Assembly (NCBI GenBank): GCA_001695595.3
Contig: MBPM02000071.1
Location: forward strand, 186,001-250,000
Direction: 5' to 3'
Length of the DNA: 64,000 nt
From: Plasmopara viticola
Taxonomy: Eukaryota; Oomycota; Peronosporomycetes; Peronosporales; Peronosporaceae
Numbering within the stretch: the stretch's first letter is position 1; each line of letters begins with the position of its first letter. The notes under the pieces were generated by a model. The model worked only from the letters and a program-made list of their open reading frames with translations. It was not told the DNA's origin and made no database searches. Of the stretch, positions 33,391-45,917 are shown piece after piece. The position numbers and the translations under genes were made by a program.

Positions 33391-34305
33391 CACTGTACAG
33401 GACACAAGTAGGGTATGCTATTCGATTTGACTCTTTTTTGGTACAAAGTGATCCCAGCTGTTTTTTTGTACCTCGGGAATGCTGCTGCTTCTTCACAATG
33501 ACCCCTTCGCTCGAAGTTTTAATTTATTCACGATGAAGCACGAGCGAGACCAAACAAGGTTTTTCTAATCGTTTTGATCAAGACGTCAATTATTTTGCAA
33601 AGTCCGGATCTGAATGTGGTTGTGATGAGTGCAACAATCCAAGTGGAAAAGTTTTTTCAGTAATTTCAGCCACTTTTTTCAGCGCCAGTATTACAGATGG
33701 TGGGTGGCTCCAACTTTCCTGACTCGTTTACAAAAGGAAACGAAGTGGTTCTGTCGCTTTCAAACAACACGAGTAGTAGTGGATGTATAGAAGGTGGAAC
33801 ATGTGGTCAATTGTTGAATGCAAGCTTTTAAACGAAAGTCTTTGAATATTCTTTTGTGTGGTGGATCAAGGTTTGACGATAAAGAGGCATTTAATATGCA
33901 CGTTGCGACCTGCTTTGAGAAGACACAATAAATTATGACGCATTACCAGCTCCAGAGCATCTCCTTTTTTGTCTTTGTCTGTAGCTGCTATGGGTGATAC
34001 GTTGCAAGCCGCATAATGATCGACGATGTCAAAAAGACACTATTGTCTTCGTATATAAAGCCGCAAAATGCATTACGGCAGAATCAAGCCGTAAATTATG
34101 ATAGTTTGCTACAGCTGTCTCTCTATATCAATTTGAAGTTTCCGCTGGATGGAGATGGAAATGAAGCAATTTTCGTATTTCTAACGAGGTAGGAAGGAAG
34201 TGTCTTCGTATCAAAGTGAGTACAAGAGACCAAGTAGAGTGTCCTCAATACCCAGAGCATCGAGGTTGATCTCTGCATTAGCCGCATCGGCATAAATGAT
34301 GAAAA
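33391..34305. other. No recognised gene; one short frame
   Basis: The frame from the ATG at about 33697 runs 44 codons on the plus strand (MVGGSNFPDSF, then SSSGCIEGGTCGQLLNASF) and ends at TAA near 33831. It is preceded by a pyrimidine-rich stretch with TTTTTTCAG, so it could be a terminal exon, but nothing upstream supports a gene. Otherwise nothing seen. Confidence 0.3.
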
Positions 34306-36352
34306 TCAACGAATTAAATGCACCGACTTCTTTGTGTTCCGTCTGTCCACAGTTTTTGCATCGTCTTTGTGGTTGAAGGGACGCCCTAACCACCTTAAAT
34401 TGCGCTGAGTCGATCCTGAGGGACGTCCACGACCTCGCATGTTTGTGGGATTGAAAACGTTCCCATCCGTGATGGTTACTAGGTGCTCAAGGATCACCCT
34501 TTTGTGATATATGGAGCCTTCGCCATATTGATCGCGAATCCGTTTTAGCGTTTCGTGGATTATGGCGGTGATGGTGGTACAACTCATCTCCCGAGAAGAT
34601 CGAATGAGCCACTTATGCGAATCAAAACTGTCGCGGGTGAGGCCTCTTACTGGTGGTGCGGTTGCTCTTGATTCCAATTCGTGCTTGCATGTATGACTAA
34701 AACTTGAGACAAACATACCTTGGCAGTCTTCCTTATTGTCGCTAGCTCTGTATTGACTAAAGGCTAATTTCAGCGCAGCCTCCAAAACCTTTCCCGTTGT
34801 CCCAGCGAAGATTGTGCCAAACTGCGTATCGGCGATTGCGCGCTCTCGTGTGGATTGCAGTCTGATGGCAGCAAGTTGGCCATCACAAGCCAGCGAGCAA
34901 GCTGCATCAACAGTCAACATATCACTTGTTGATACTGAAATCCACTTCTTCAACACCGAGTGTGCGCTCTCCACTCGTGACGTTGTTGTATGGCCAAAAT
35001 GCAGTTTGCCGCGCAAAAAAAGCAGAAACAAATTTCTCCTTGTACGCAAGCCAGGTCTCATCAAGGTATGTCATCACTTGACGTGGATAGGCTCTCGCAT
35101 TTCGGCAAGCCGACGCCGATATATGTCAGTCGTTGGAGATACCACTAGCGCATCCCATTGGCTCGTGAGCTCCTGAAAGACCTGTATTAATTCAAACGTC
35201 CTGCGCTGCCTGGCAAGGATGTTTTTGCTGATATGCTAGCGACAAAAGAAATGATAGGCCTAAGGAAATATATCGCCAAGAGCATTCATGAGAGCTAATT
35301 TTCTGTTACAAAAGGCAATGAAGACACCGAAAAGTCCAATAATGTCTGCTTTAAGAGCGTTATTGCCCAAATGTTGTCCTCAGCTCTTTCTCCAACCATG
35401 AATATGTAAGCAAATGCAAAAATTTGGTTTGTTGAGCTGACGCTTACCACGTGCATAAGAAAAAAATTCAAAACAATTTGTTTTGTAAGTGGAGTCCGAC
35501 GACCAGAATTTCCCAGCGCTAAAATTTCTTACGCTGACGGAGAAACAATGAACAGATGCGTTAGTCGACGTTCGGCGTCAAACTGCGTATAGTATGGTGT
35601 ACAAAATCCTGCTGATACAAGACCATCGAGAAAAGCAGCCAGCGGTGTTATACCACGTGACAAATGTCTACGTCCCGCGTCGCGAATGTTGTATACATCA
35701 CGAGGTGTTATTGTGACGTTACTGTCGCGCACTTTCGTTGACGGAGAAACAATGAACAGATGCGTAAGTCGCCGTTCGGTGTCAAACTGCGTAAAGTATG
35801 GTGCACAAAACCAGCAGCCAGCGGTGTTCTATCACGTGACAAATGTCTACGTTCCGCGGCGCACATGTTGTATACATCACGAGATGTTATTGTGACGTTA
35901 CTATCGCGCATTAGCGCGACAAAATGCATAGGAGCCAGACCCGACCGACAGTAGTTTAAATTTGTTGCCGCTCACCGAAATCAAGGGCTCGATCTTGCGA
36001 ATGCACGGCAGCATCCACGAAAGGCTTATGATTATGTTCAAGTCGGTCGGCCCCAACAACCCAGTGCCAAATCTCCTTGTCCTCGCATTTTTCAAATTAT
36101 CATGGTAGACTGACAGCCTGTTCCGCGGCTTCCACGTGCGCGTCTACGCTGCTGCTGTGGTTTGGAAGTTGGGATCTCCGCGCACGAGTATCCAAAACAT
36201 AAAGCTTTGATTTCACCGTCTGATCGGTGTCCAACTCCCCTTGTCCTTTTGCACGTAAATATGAAGCCCTCATCTTGTGATTGTAGGGTTACTGCCGAGC
36301 GAGCCTCTTTCAACGACGCATAAGTAGTATCAACGATGGATCGTTGACTCAT
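34306..36352 (-). pseudogene. Mutator-like (MULE/FAR1-type) transposase, broken
   Basis: Pieces in the right order on the minus strand: a FAR1-type start from the ATG at 36352; HNHKPF near 36030; a middle region (RDSNVTITPRDVYN, FCTPYYTQFDAERRL) duplicated in tandem at 35543-35920; STYKTN with the first catalytic Asp near 35490; STNQIFAFAYIF and DNIWAITLLKQ; LALMNALGDIFP near 35280; and SRVESAHSVLKKW with the catalytic Glu near 34970. The chain ends in GRGRPSGS and a stop at 34306. The second catalytic Asp (usually in TDRELALMNA) is Asn, and the CRWH motif carries a stop at the Trp codon. Several frameshifts and stops; not functional. Confidence 0.85.
35543..35920 (-). repeat. Tandem duplication of ~180 bp inside the MULE pseudogene
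   Basis: Two direct copies share GACGGAGAAACAATGAACAG (35543 and 35740), GTTGTATACATCACGAG and GTTATTGTGACGTTACT. They duplicate one region of the transposase frame. The right copy lacks about 20 bp present in the left. Confidence 0.85.
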
Positions 36353-36832
36353 ATTTGAAGGAATGGAAGAATGATGATAAGGTGAAAATACGCAAAGTCT
36401 TTTTGCATTGCGATCCTACATTAGATTTGAATCGGAGCTCTTCCGTTGCTCGTTTGGAATCTATACGCAGGATTTACCACGTTTTGCAACGATCACATGG
36501 GACTTGCTCCTTGCGGGCTCATCGGGAGCTGTTATTTTCGTTAAGTCGGATTGTGGAATAATAAGACAAAATTCGCCTTTCGCTGGTGGCACATTACGTT
36601 CTTTCGTGTTTTTGATGGATTGGCTATCGCTTTGATGTTGAGCGCGTCCTGTCGAGATTTGATGTTTGACTGGATCTTTGAAGACCTTGTAACGAATCTC
36701 AAGGAGCCCAATTGATATGTGCAAACCTTGTCCAATCGGATCCAAAAGTTGAAGCGCCGTCCAGCGCTCCGCTGCGCTAACTTGAATGGTGTTCGATCCA
36801 GCCAATCAGAGATCATTAGAGGTACTGCATTT
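36353..36832. other. No recognised gene
   Basis: Two overlapping minus-strand frames (36461-36805 and 36541-36816) without recognisable features, directly upstream of the MULE pseudogene. They may be part of the transposon's end. Confidence 0.3.
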
Positions 36833-36844
36833 AGAGGGAGCTCT

Positions 36845-37169
36845 TGTATTGTATTGTATTACGTTATCGCGTTGCCAAGTTATGCACGTGCTAGGCTCTA
36901 TGGCTAGTCCACGGCATAGAGTGGTGTCCGCATACGTCGGGTCTCGTTCGGCGGGCAGTGCAGCCAGCACCGAGGCCGTGAGGGTCTTCCATTATTTTGT
37001 GTAGTTCTGACTTGGTAAGAGCCCAGGTGGCGCCCTGGTGCTGGAGACCGTCGCGTCGAGGGTGAGACCCGTTAGAGACCTGCAGATGCCCGAGAGCACC
37101 TGCCCGAAGCGCGCGAGCATTTAGCCCCCGCGCTTGGAAGGAGGGCGTCACCCCAACCTTTTCCGAAAA
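36845..37169 (-). mobile_element. LINE-derived short element S2
   Basis: Tripartite short element read on the minus strand, with an AATAC-type tail. Flanked by the target duplication AGAGGGAGCTCT at 36833-36844 and 37170-37181. Carries the variant GACCCGACGTATGC, shared with S3, S4 and S6. Confidence 0.9.
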
Positions 37170-37293
37170 AGAGGGAGCTCTGGTACGCGAAAATAGTTAG
37201 CGGCTCCCATTTGATATAGTAAAGTAATCAAATACCAGAGTGTTACGACGAGTTGTTACTATTCTTACTTCTTTACCTATACTGGACCACTAC

Positions 37294-37618
37294 ATCTTGG
37301 GAAAGGTTGGGGTGACGCCCTCCTTCCAAGCGCGTGGGCTAAATGCTCGCGCGCTTCGGGCAGGTGCTCTCGAGCATCTGCAGGTAACTAACGAGTCTCA
37401 CCCTCGACGCGACGGTCTCCAGCACCGGGCGCCACCTGGGCTCTTACCAAGTCAGAGCTAAACAAAATAATGGAAGACCCTCACGACCTCGGTGCTGGCT
37501 GCACTGCCCGCCGAACGAGACCCGACGTATGCGGACACCACTCTATGCCGTGGACTAGCCAGATTGAGCCTAGCACGTGCATAACTTGGCAACGCGATAA
37601 AAAACGTAATATACTACA
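37294..37618 (+). mobile_element. LINE-derived short element S3
   Basis: Same element on the plus strand, 124 bp from S2 and head-to-head with it. Target duplication TGGACCACTAC at 37283-37293 and 37619-37629. The tail is disrupted (AAAAAACGTAATATACTACA). Confidence 0.9.
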
Positions 37619-37625
37619 TGGACCA

Positions 37626-38670
37626 CTACGCAACATATTTTTTGACGTAAACATCATTTGACTTTCCCAAACCCTGCAGAGCATCGGCAAGAAATTCTTC
37701 ATTCTCGGAATAAAGCGCTTCATCGAGTGATTCACCCGATTGTTCGGTCAGCGTTTCACTGTCCTCATGCATTTTATGCTGGCGCGACATCTCGTTGTGG
37801 AAAAGCTCGTGCGGCCAATAATAAAGCTCGTTACGAGGAGCCCCATGTGGTGTTGTATCATAGAAAGGGGCTCTAGTCTCGCGGTCATAAAAATTGCTGC
37901 TTTGCAAAATTCGCTGCCAGCTTCCGATATCTTGGAAACTGTCGGCTGCTAACACGAGGTCGCGAATCTGAATTTTCTCAAGACTCATAGTTTTGCGACA
38001 AATTGGCGAGCGTGTGAGCTTTTGTCGCTTTGCCCATTGCCACATGACTGGTTTGTCAACCGTGAGTGCGTATTTAGACTTTGAAGCGAAAAAAATCTGC
38101 TTTTGTAAACGAGAGAAGAAGCACGAGAAGATTCGTCTACAAGGAGCACAGCTTCCGGACGATGTCTCTTGGATGTTGGAAATTACACAACTCTTTTGAT
38201 GTGCGTTGTTTGTTGCACGCGATCACGACGCCCCAGTGCTTTTTCCAGTGCAACTTGCTAAGCGTGTACAACCCACCTTCATGTGCTCCATAAGGGTGGT
38301 AGCTATAGCTTTTCGACGATGTTGTCGTGCCAAGTCAAGGGGTCATAGGCCGTTGCGATTGGTAGCGAACGCGTCTGCACCGGATGCCAGCAGTGCGTCC
38401 ACCGTCAACGAGTCGTCGTTCGACATTGCCGCGTAATACGCCGTATTTTAGAGATTCGTACTGTCAGTGGCATTGACGTCGGCACCGGCAGCCACAAGTT
38501 GTCATACGATCTCCATCCCATTCCTACTCTCGGCTGCTGCCATGAGCGGCGTAGTACCATAACGATAATGCTTCGACGAAGGGATTGCGCTCACTTTGGG
38601 ATAGTTGCTGTAAGTCATTGCCATTGCCGGTTTCGACAGCCTTCCACACGGCGCTAAAGCTGCAGGTCAT
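37626..38670 (-). pseudogene. Ankyrin-PH family member, broken
   Basis: The former start codon is at 38670 (MTCSFSAVWKAVETGN). The ankyrin region (DDSLTVDALLASGADAF, near 38400) and the start of the PH region (GVVIACNKQRTSKEL) follow, with several stops and frameshifts between 38040 and 38670. The last 139 codons (38045 downwards) are open and nearly identical to the RING-less relative (SLEKIQIRDLVLAAD, LQSSNFYDRET). As in that relative, the frame ends shortly after EEFLADALQGL, without a RING. The two halves resemble different relatives, see findings. Element S3 sits just downstream. Confidence 0.85.
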
Positions 38671-38861
38671 TGGCGTGGAGCTAAAGGAACCGCTTCTTGC
38701 AGGAGAAAGCTAATTGGAATCGGGTTGTGTCGATCATCATTGACAATCCTAAGGCAAAACTATTCAAGATTAACCTTGTAGCCATGCTCCGTATTGCGGC
38801 CGTCATCTTCAAAAAAAAGGTACCTGTCATGTCTGTACAGAGACACAATCGTACCTATTCA

Positions 38862-39203
<342 letters not shown>

Positions 39204-39524
39204 AAGCTTTGGCAAAGTAGTGGTGCCAGATAAATAAGCTATATTTTAATTAACATGCGAATCCTGCAACCACAATTTAGCACTGTGAGCAGACCATCTT
39301 ATTTTTATAAGGGTGCCTAGGGGTACGCTAGATGCTCTTATATGCGAAGGAGGAGCGGACGATGAGCGGATGGGGAAAGTTCACGCGAAATTTCTAATCT
39401 GAACGACAAGTGGCTGGAATTTTCTTCTATTTAATGGGGAATTACACTTCAAAAATGCATTGATAATGATCTAAAAAACGCTCGAGTTCTACTTTCTTCA
39501 TAGCAAAAAACTCGTCATACTGCA
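39204..39524. other. No gene seen
   Basis: Flank of the cox1 fragment; weak continuation of the cox1 frame is possible up to about 39290 but not convincing. Confidence 0.35.
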
Positions 39525-39977
39525 TCAGCTATAAAAAACGTTTTCGTGGACAGTAAATGTGGCTTTGCGAAGTCCTGTTCCAGCCATCAAAAACACAACC
39601 GCGAAGTCTCCAATCGGATTTGCTCCGACTCGATTATTGTCAATTTGAACAGACCAGCGCCGGCGCTGCCACTGTTTCAATACAGTATCCCAGGCCTCAC
39701 CTTGAGTTAGTTCATGGAAGGCCAACGAAAAACGCGAATTTTGGGGAACTTGACAGTTGGGGCGGACATTCCGAGCTCCGTTTATGAGCCATGCACGAAA
39801 TGCTTCTGCTGATTCATCAGCATTGGCACCTTGCGGTACAGGTGAATGGTTGAGAGCCAATGCTTGATGCAGTGCTTTTTGGTCGATAATCTGTACAAAA
39901 ACACCAGGATCTTCTTCTTTCAAACGTTTGACGACGTAGTTGGCCAACTCAATCGTGGCAGGAGTCAGGAGATCCAT
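39525..39977 (-). CDS. Hypothetical protein, possibly a remnant
   Basis: 150 residues from the ATG at 39977 (MDLLTPATIELANYV). The composition is that of a soluble, folded protein: amphipathic stretches, an internal QGEAWDTVLKQWQRRRW segment, and a C-terminal IGDFAVVFLMAG. No signal peptide, membrane helix or known motif. The same frame upstream, as far as about 40110, is protein-like but contains two stops, which suggests the 5' end of a formerly longer gene is broken, or that an intron lies there. I do not recognise the family. Confidence 0.45.
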   Translation of the reverse strand: MDLLTPATIELANYVVKRLKEEDPGVFVQIIDQKALHQALALNHSPVPQGANADESAEAFRAWLINGARNVRPNCQVPQNSRFSLAFHELTQGEAWDTVLKQWQRRRWSVQIDNNRVGANPIGDFAVVFLMAGTGLRKATFTVHENVFYS

Positions 39978-41438
39978 AATGGACACATCACATTTGATGT
40001 TGCTTGATAGTTTGGTCGCATTTCTTTATGCGGCTTTGCGATCTGCTGGTGTCGCGCGTCTGCGTTGTCATTCGCTGTACCTTTCTTCGGCATTCTTGGA
40101 CTGGGCAGGAAGCGGGAATTTCGAGACTGAGAAAAGGAAACAAAAATGATTGAAAAACCTCATAACTTCAAATTAATGACGCCATTGTCCTCAATGTACC
40201 AGTCGGCGTTGAAGGCTATGCCACTGCAGCTTCCAGAGCAGCGTTGATGCGATCGATGCCGGCGACCAGAGGAGTCATTGACGCCAGTGTGACTTTGTTC
40301 GTCGCAGCGACAGCTTCATTGGGCGCACGATTGCTCCGCGTAGCTACTGCAGATGACGAGTATGAGTCCCCGTAGCAACGCTTACTTCTTTGTCGTCTTG
40401 TTCCAGAATGAGCATCAAGAATGTCCGTCTTGTCCGCTCGTCGTCCGCTCAACATCCGCCCGACCATCCCATATAAGAGCAGCGAGAGTACACGGACACC
40501 CTCAGAGACAGCGATGGTGTACTTTATATTAAGTAGTATATAGTACTTAATATACAACTTTTGCAAAGTCGAAGTGCCAGCTGGAATATGGTAGAAATGT
40601 CGGCGATTGTGTTGAGCGAGATAAGAAAAATATAATGTATAAATTTAAGCAATACTCATAAAAGCACAGATGTTGGTGGCAAACAAGTCCGCTTGTCAGT
40701 GTATCTAAATGCTTTAACACGCTGCGATCAGCAAATGCAGTCTAAACGGTAGTAATAACCTTATATTTGAGGAAAAGTGATAAACAACCATAAGAACCTT
40801 GATTATGCCTGTGTCATACCTACATTGTTTAGCCTCTCCGGCGTGAGCACCTCAATCCTCCTTCGATTTGCAGACCGTATCTTGGGTATAATTTGGCCTA
40901 GAAGTAATCTCGATTTTAACTTGCTCATCATAGCAAACTTTCCTGACGACTTGACGCACAGAACAGAAAATGAAGGAAAATCAGAGTCGGCAGTGCAGAG
41001 TTTATCAAGGAACACGCAGTGAAGAAATTTGGCGCGCGGCTTCAAAGTTTGTCCTTCAGATTTCAGTAAGAATCCACTACCTCTCAATTGTTAATGAGAC
41101 ACAAAGTATGACAGCTGACTTGAAGGTGCCTTGTCAGTCGTTCTCTTCTACGCACTCGCTCCGTTTCTGCTGAGCAAGAACTTTTGAGTCTACAGGTGCT
41201 CCTCGTGCTGAATAAATCCGTAATTGTGCAGAAAGTTGTTTATGTCTGGTTTTAAGCTGGTTACCAGATTACCAAAAGTTGTATTACTCCATTTTGAAGG
41301 CATTAAGAATAAATAATTTATCCACGGTCTGCGTACTAGGAATTCTATGCTAGATCGTAATTGCAGGCCTATCGATAAATTAGCTTACAATAAAAATTTA
41401 AGAGTTATGCTAGGTAAAATATTGCTAGCGCGACTTTT
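39978..41438. other. No recognised gene
   Basis: One minus-strand frame (40467-40216 from its first ATG, 83 codons) encodes a Ser/Arg/Ala-rich sequence ending in DRINAALEAAVA and may belong to the same decayed locus as the hypothetical protein to its left. A plus-strand frame at 40777-41022 shows nothing known. Confidence 0.3.
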
Positions 41439-41450
41439 TTGTTTTTAAGT

Positions 41451-41768
41451 GTGTGTATTACGTTATCGCGTTGCCAAGTTATGCACGTGCTAGGCTCAAT
41501 CTGGCTAGTCCACGGCATAGAGTGGTGTCCGCATACGTCGGGTCTCGTTCGGCGGGCAGCGCAGCCAGCACCGAGGTCGTGAGGGTCTTCCATTACTTTG
41601 CTTAGCTCTGACTTGGTAAGAGCCCAGGTGGCGCCCGGTGCTGGAGACCGTCGCGTCGAGGGTGAGACTCGTTAGAGACCTGCAGATGCCCGAGAGCACC
41701 TGCCCGAAGCGCGCGAGCATTTAGCCCCCGCGCTTGGAAGGAGGGCGTCACTCCAAACTTTTCCAAGC
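41451..41768 (-). mobile_element. LINE-derived short element S4
   Basis: Tripartite short element, minus strand, starting with AAGCTTGGAAAAG at the 5' end. Target duplication TTGTTTTTAAGT at 41439-41450 and 41769-41780. Confidence 0.88.
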
Positions 41769-41780
41769 TTGTTTTTAAGT

Positions 41781-44700
41781 ATAAAAGAAAAATTACAGAC
41801 CGCAACCCGCGCTTCCTCTAAGTAAATAGCTGAATCTGCTCTGCTCCATTTAAAAGCACTCGTAGTCAATCTACACCTATATCGTCTAGTCTAAGTATCA
41901 GTATGAATGCTCGAGCATGCAATACGAGCTCAAAATACAGCCAGTCTTACTTGTCTTCGAGGAGGAAAAGCTGCTTGCCTGACGCATCTGGAAGAGTTAT
42001 TAGCTGTGAGAACGCTTCAATATACAAAGAGGATGAAGTGATCACCTTCGATGTCACTGGCCCATTTAACGGATCCCAGCTCAAACCAAATATGCTAGCG
42101 GTAAGCATTATGCTTCTTGAAGGATACGATTTCAGGGACCGTCGTGTATAACCTAGAATGGCTTGGTGGACGTGCACACAATTGAGCACTCACGTGGAGT
42201 GCTCGGTTGAGGCGGCGCTCTTCACCAAAATTAACTGCAATGTCAGCTGACGCAACTGTTTGAGCCACCCAACTGTGCGGTTAAGCTTACTTTTAACTAA
42301 AAAAGGATTTGATGGTCCTAGTCCAAGATCTACATTTTCATCTGAATGGCGAGCAGCCCTAGAGCAGTAAGCACTGTCACTACATACGAACTGTGCATGG
42401 GTTTGGCCCAGACGGAGCTGTTTTGTGTACACTCAGCTTATTATGTAAGGTGGTGATAGTAGCAATAAATACCAAGTCAAGCTTTCAGGAACCACGGGGG
42501 GAGAGAGGTTTGTAGAGCCAGGGCCGTTCGGGCGGCGTAGTCCCTATTGACTCTAATAAAAATAAATTAAGAGGCGAGAGAACATCGGGCTGTGGGTCGG
42601 CGTATAGGCATCGATCAGTGCTTCATTTATGGTGATTATGTCATTTGTGGCTGTGGTGTCTTCAATGCCAAACGGGCCACGGTATTGGAAGCCAAAACCA
42701 CAACCAGCTAGTCATCTAGAATGCTTTGAGGAAACAAAAACACCCAGTAAGGGAACGAACTAAACTCTGCCGAGCCTCATGAAGAAATGAATCTTCGACA
42801 TAGCTCACCCCTGAGAGCTTCAAGTTCTTCAACGCTTTTGTGCTTGAGAGCCTGACAAGCTGCAATGAAGGAACCGTAAAGATTTTGTAAACTATGACCT
42901 ACTTCAGAACGTCGTGTATGATCAACTGTCGAAGAAAGTTAGCCGTACGCGGAGCCTATCCGACTACATCAACGTGATGGTATGATTCTTTGCTTAGCCA
43001 GGGTCACCATATCCAAAATTGTGATGGATCTAACTCCGAAGTTTCTCAGCTTTGTGATCGATGAATACTGACTAGTATTGGACTATGATGCGATGTATGG
43101 CCAGATCATCGATAAAGTTTGGCTAAGGTGCCAAGGACCCTAGGGTCAACTTGGGTGCCCCCACTAGGCCCTCAGTGGAGTTTTGATGACAACTTTACGA
43201 GGTAGCTAACGATGGACACTGGGCTTAACCGCTCAACCTTTTAGACGCTGGAATGTCGGAGTTGGACTAGATGTATTTTTGGCAGACGTGTTGAAAGCAC
43301 ACTCTTAAAGTAGGGGATACCGGTATGGTCGAAAGCAAGATAGACTTAAAATCTGGTTCATCAGTGAAGGTGTTACTTGGACCAAATGAGATGTGTATAT
43401 CAGAGCTCAAAGATGCTTAAAAAGTCAGCGGCATAATCGAGGTATGGTCATGCGACTTGAGGAAGAGATCAACTTTTAGTCCCTATCGGACAAAGCTATC
43501 TTTAAAGGCACTAAAGGAGACTTACGCTACCGAGTGAATCGCCAATCCCAAAGGGTTCCCCGAATTTGCATCAGTATGTGGTCTCACAAGACCCGCCTTC
43601 GTCACCACGTATTTGAGATGTCCATTATGCAGACTTTGAAGATACCAAGAAGGCACTGAGTGCGCGGGATGGATGTTAGATCTTTCCGGCTTTATTAGAT
43701 CCATATAATCCTTAGATATGATATCGACTTAGTCTCTACCAGGAGCCAAATACTGCGTGACTCGGTAGTAGTTTCTAACAAAGAAGTACCGTAACACCGT
43801 AACACTATAAGCACTACAGCACGGGATGGGAATAGTTTAAAAAAACATTTTTTTGGATTCACGCCGCCAAGCTGTGTCAGAAATTTAATTGTAAAGTAGC
43901 GCATCGTACCCGCTAACATATGCGATAAACACGATCAACATTCTGGCACACGCACTGATAATTGAAAAGAATCTGTCGCAAAAAATACGAAGGGATATAC
44001 AATGTACAGTGCTCTCAAAATATTAAAGTCTCAAGACATACCGTTGGCTACGATGCACTCTGAACGGTGTTTTGAAATTGATTTGACATGCTTGAACAGG
44101 CATTGAGCGCATCTGCGACATTTGATCGTCTGATGATGAACTTTTCCAAGCCTCATGCAGGCAAGTCATTACGTCCATAGCCGTATAGATTCCGGAAAGA
44201 CAGACGATATTAACGAGCACGTTGTATAGTGCATATCGAATCGAGTCGGATTTACGCCAAGGCTGCTAGTACGCTTAATGGCATACAATGGGAGCGACTA
44301 GTAACGCGACAAGGGTGTGGAAACATTTATCACACAGCTGTATCGACCAATACGGGCTTTTGTCTGGACATTTTTGACGACAATTTTGCCCTTAGCGCCT
44401 TTATCGAAGATGAATCGACTTTGGATCCCCATATAGTCCATTTAAGGCAAGCCTTTGAGGTCAAGAGAGAAACAACCAAATTTATATCAATCTTAGCAAA
44501 TGTGTATCTGTAGCAGAAGAGCCAACACACAGTCTTACCCACCTGCAGATATGTGTCACTCACTATGAATTAAAGGGCTGTGCTTCCCGCAATTAAAGAT
44601 GTTCTGCTATTTAATTGCGAGATTATGTCCTATGCTAACCGTTAGCGGGGCATTGCTACTTATGATTGATAGCAATATGTAACCCATGGTACTACAGGTA

Positions 44701-45917
44701 GAGCGCTTTCTTTTGTGTCTATGCTGTCAGTTAAGCTCGGCGCCATCACGTGTAGATACTTGTGTCTTCGGTACATCCCATTCTCAGGCTAATACTTGCG
44801 CAGCCTTCCTTATTGAATAGCCGATTACACAACAGGATTGGAATATAACACACCAAGCCTCTGTTAAGCTGGATTGGGCGGCTGTAACTCATGGAATTCC
44901 TCCATTAATCAAACCAGGGCTCGGTCAGCCACGGTATACACTTACCCATCAACGTAAGAAGAAATTACTAATTTGTGCTGCCGAAATCCTTTAACTTAAC
45001 AGCCATATATATATATATATAAGAAACCGTCCCGCAAGTCCACAGAACTAAAGTTGAGTTACTTCCAAACCCTCGTTTAAAGCATCAGTCAAACCATGTT
45101 TGCTGATACAATCATTTGCAGGCACGCAAAGTTATTCGGTGCATCAGAATTGACCAAGACACGAGATTCTCTACAACGTCAAACAGTTGTATGTGCAAGC
45201 AGCAGAATGCCGCAGAGATCTACTACACTATTTATGGCTAAGTTTTCGAGGTGTGATCTACCACGCACCTGTTCTTAGCTTTTAAGCGGAGTATCCCGTT
45301 GGTACTAGTGCCTAAGTTCAAGGGTACGGCTTCTGTCAGCAACCCCCCGACTCCTATTTGCGAGACGAAGGCCTGCTTCGGCGGCCTCGAAACGAATCGT
45401 GTACTCTTACTGACCAAAAGCTAAAGCAGAGGATGTTGCCTTTATCGACATTGCACAAGATCATTGAAAAGAACTCGATTTAGCGGGCCCTCACATGCAA
45501 TTACTTGGGTTTCTGGAGGAAGAGGTTATGCCCACAAATTCACATGTCTGTGAATGTACACCTCTACAGAAAAAATAATCGCTTCTCCTTCGTCGCTGAC
45601 TGCACTGAAAAGGACTGAGTGCGAGATTTTGCCACATTGGCCTGTCAACAAGTGGAGACCCGGTATTGTACGTGTCCTTAATGAGACTTTTGGAGATTAC
45701 GCGTATATTGTTAGCAGATAAATAAATTTCATTACACTTTTATCCAGCAAATTGCCTAGGTACCGTTTTCTATCAACTTGATCGCTAAGGTTTACAGGCT
45801 AAAGAATCTAAGTAAAATGACGCGAAGTCGAAATTGTGATGGATGGTCGATAAGCTTGGTTGAGTTGTGCTCTATAGCTGCGTTGTCAAGACAAGTCGCG
45901 AAAGTAATAGCGCTTGG
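41781..45917. other. Eroded repeat DNA, no recognised gene (4.1 kb)
   Basis: Stops are dense and the longest frames are under 100 residues. A stretch ending near 45761 (TTTCATTACACTTTTATCC and following) matches the complement of 27562-27597, so at least the right end belongs to a repeat present twice. A pure AT run of about 16 bp lies at 45007. I could not assign any protein family. Confidence 0.4.

Noticed and set aside
36461..36816. Two overlapping minus-strand frames next to the MULE pseudogene
   Set aside because: They overlap in different frames, match nothing known and probably arise from transposon end sequence.
44993..45025. Short (AT)n run
   Set aside because: A simple microsatellite of about 16 bp without further structure.
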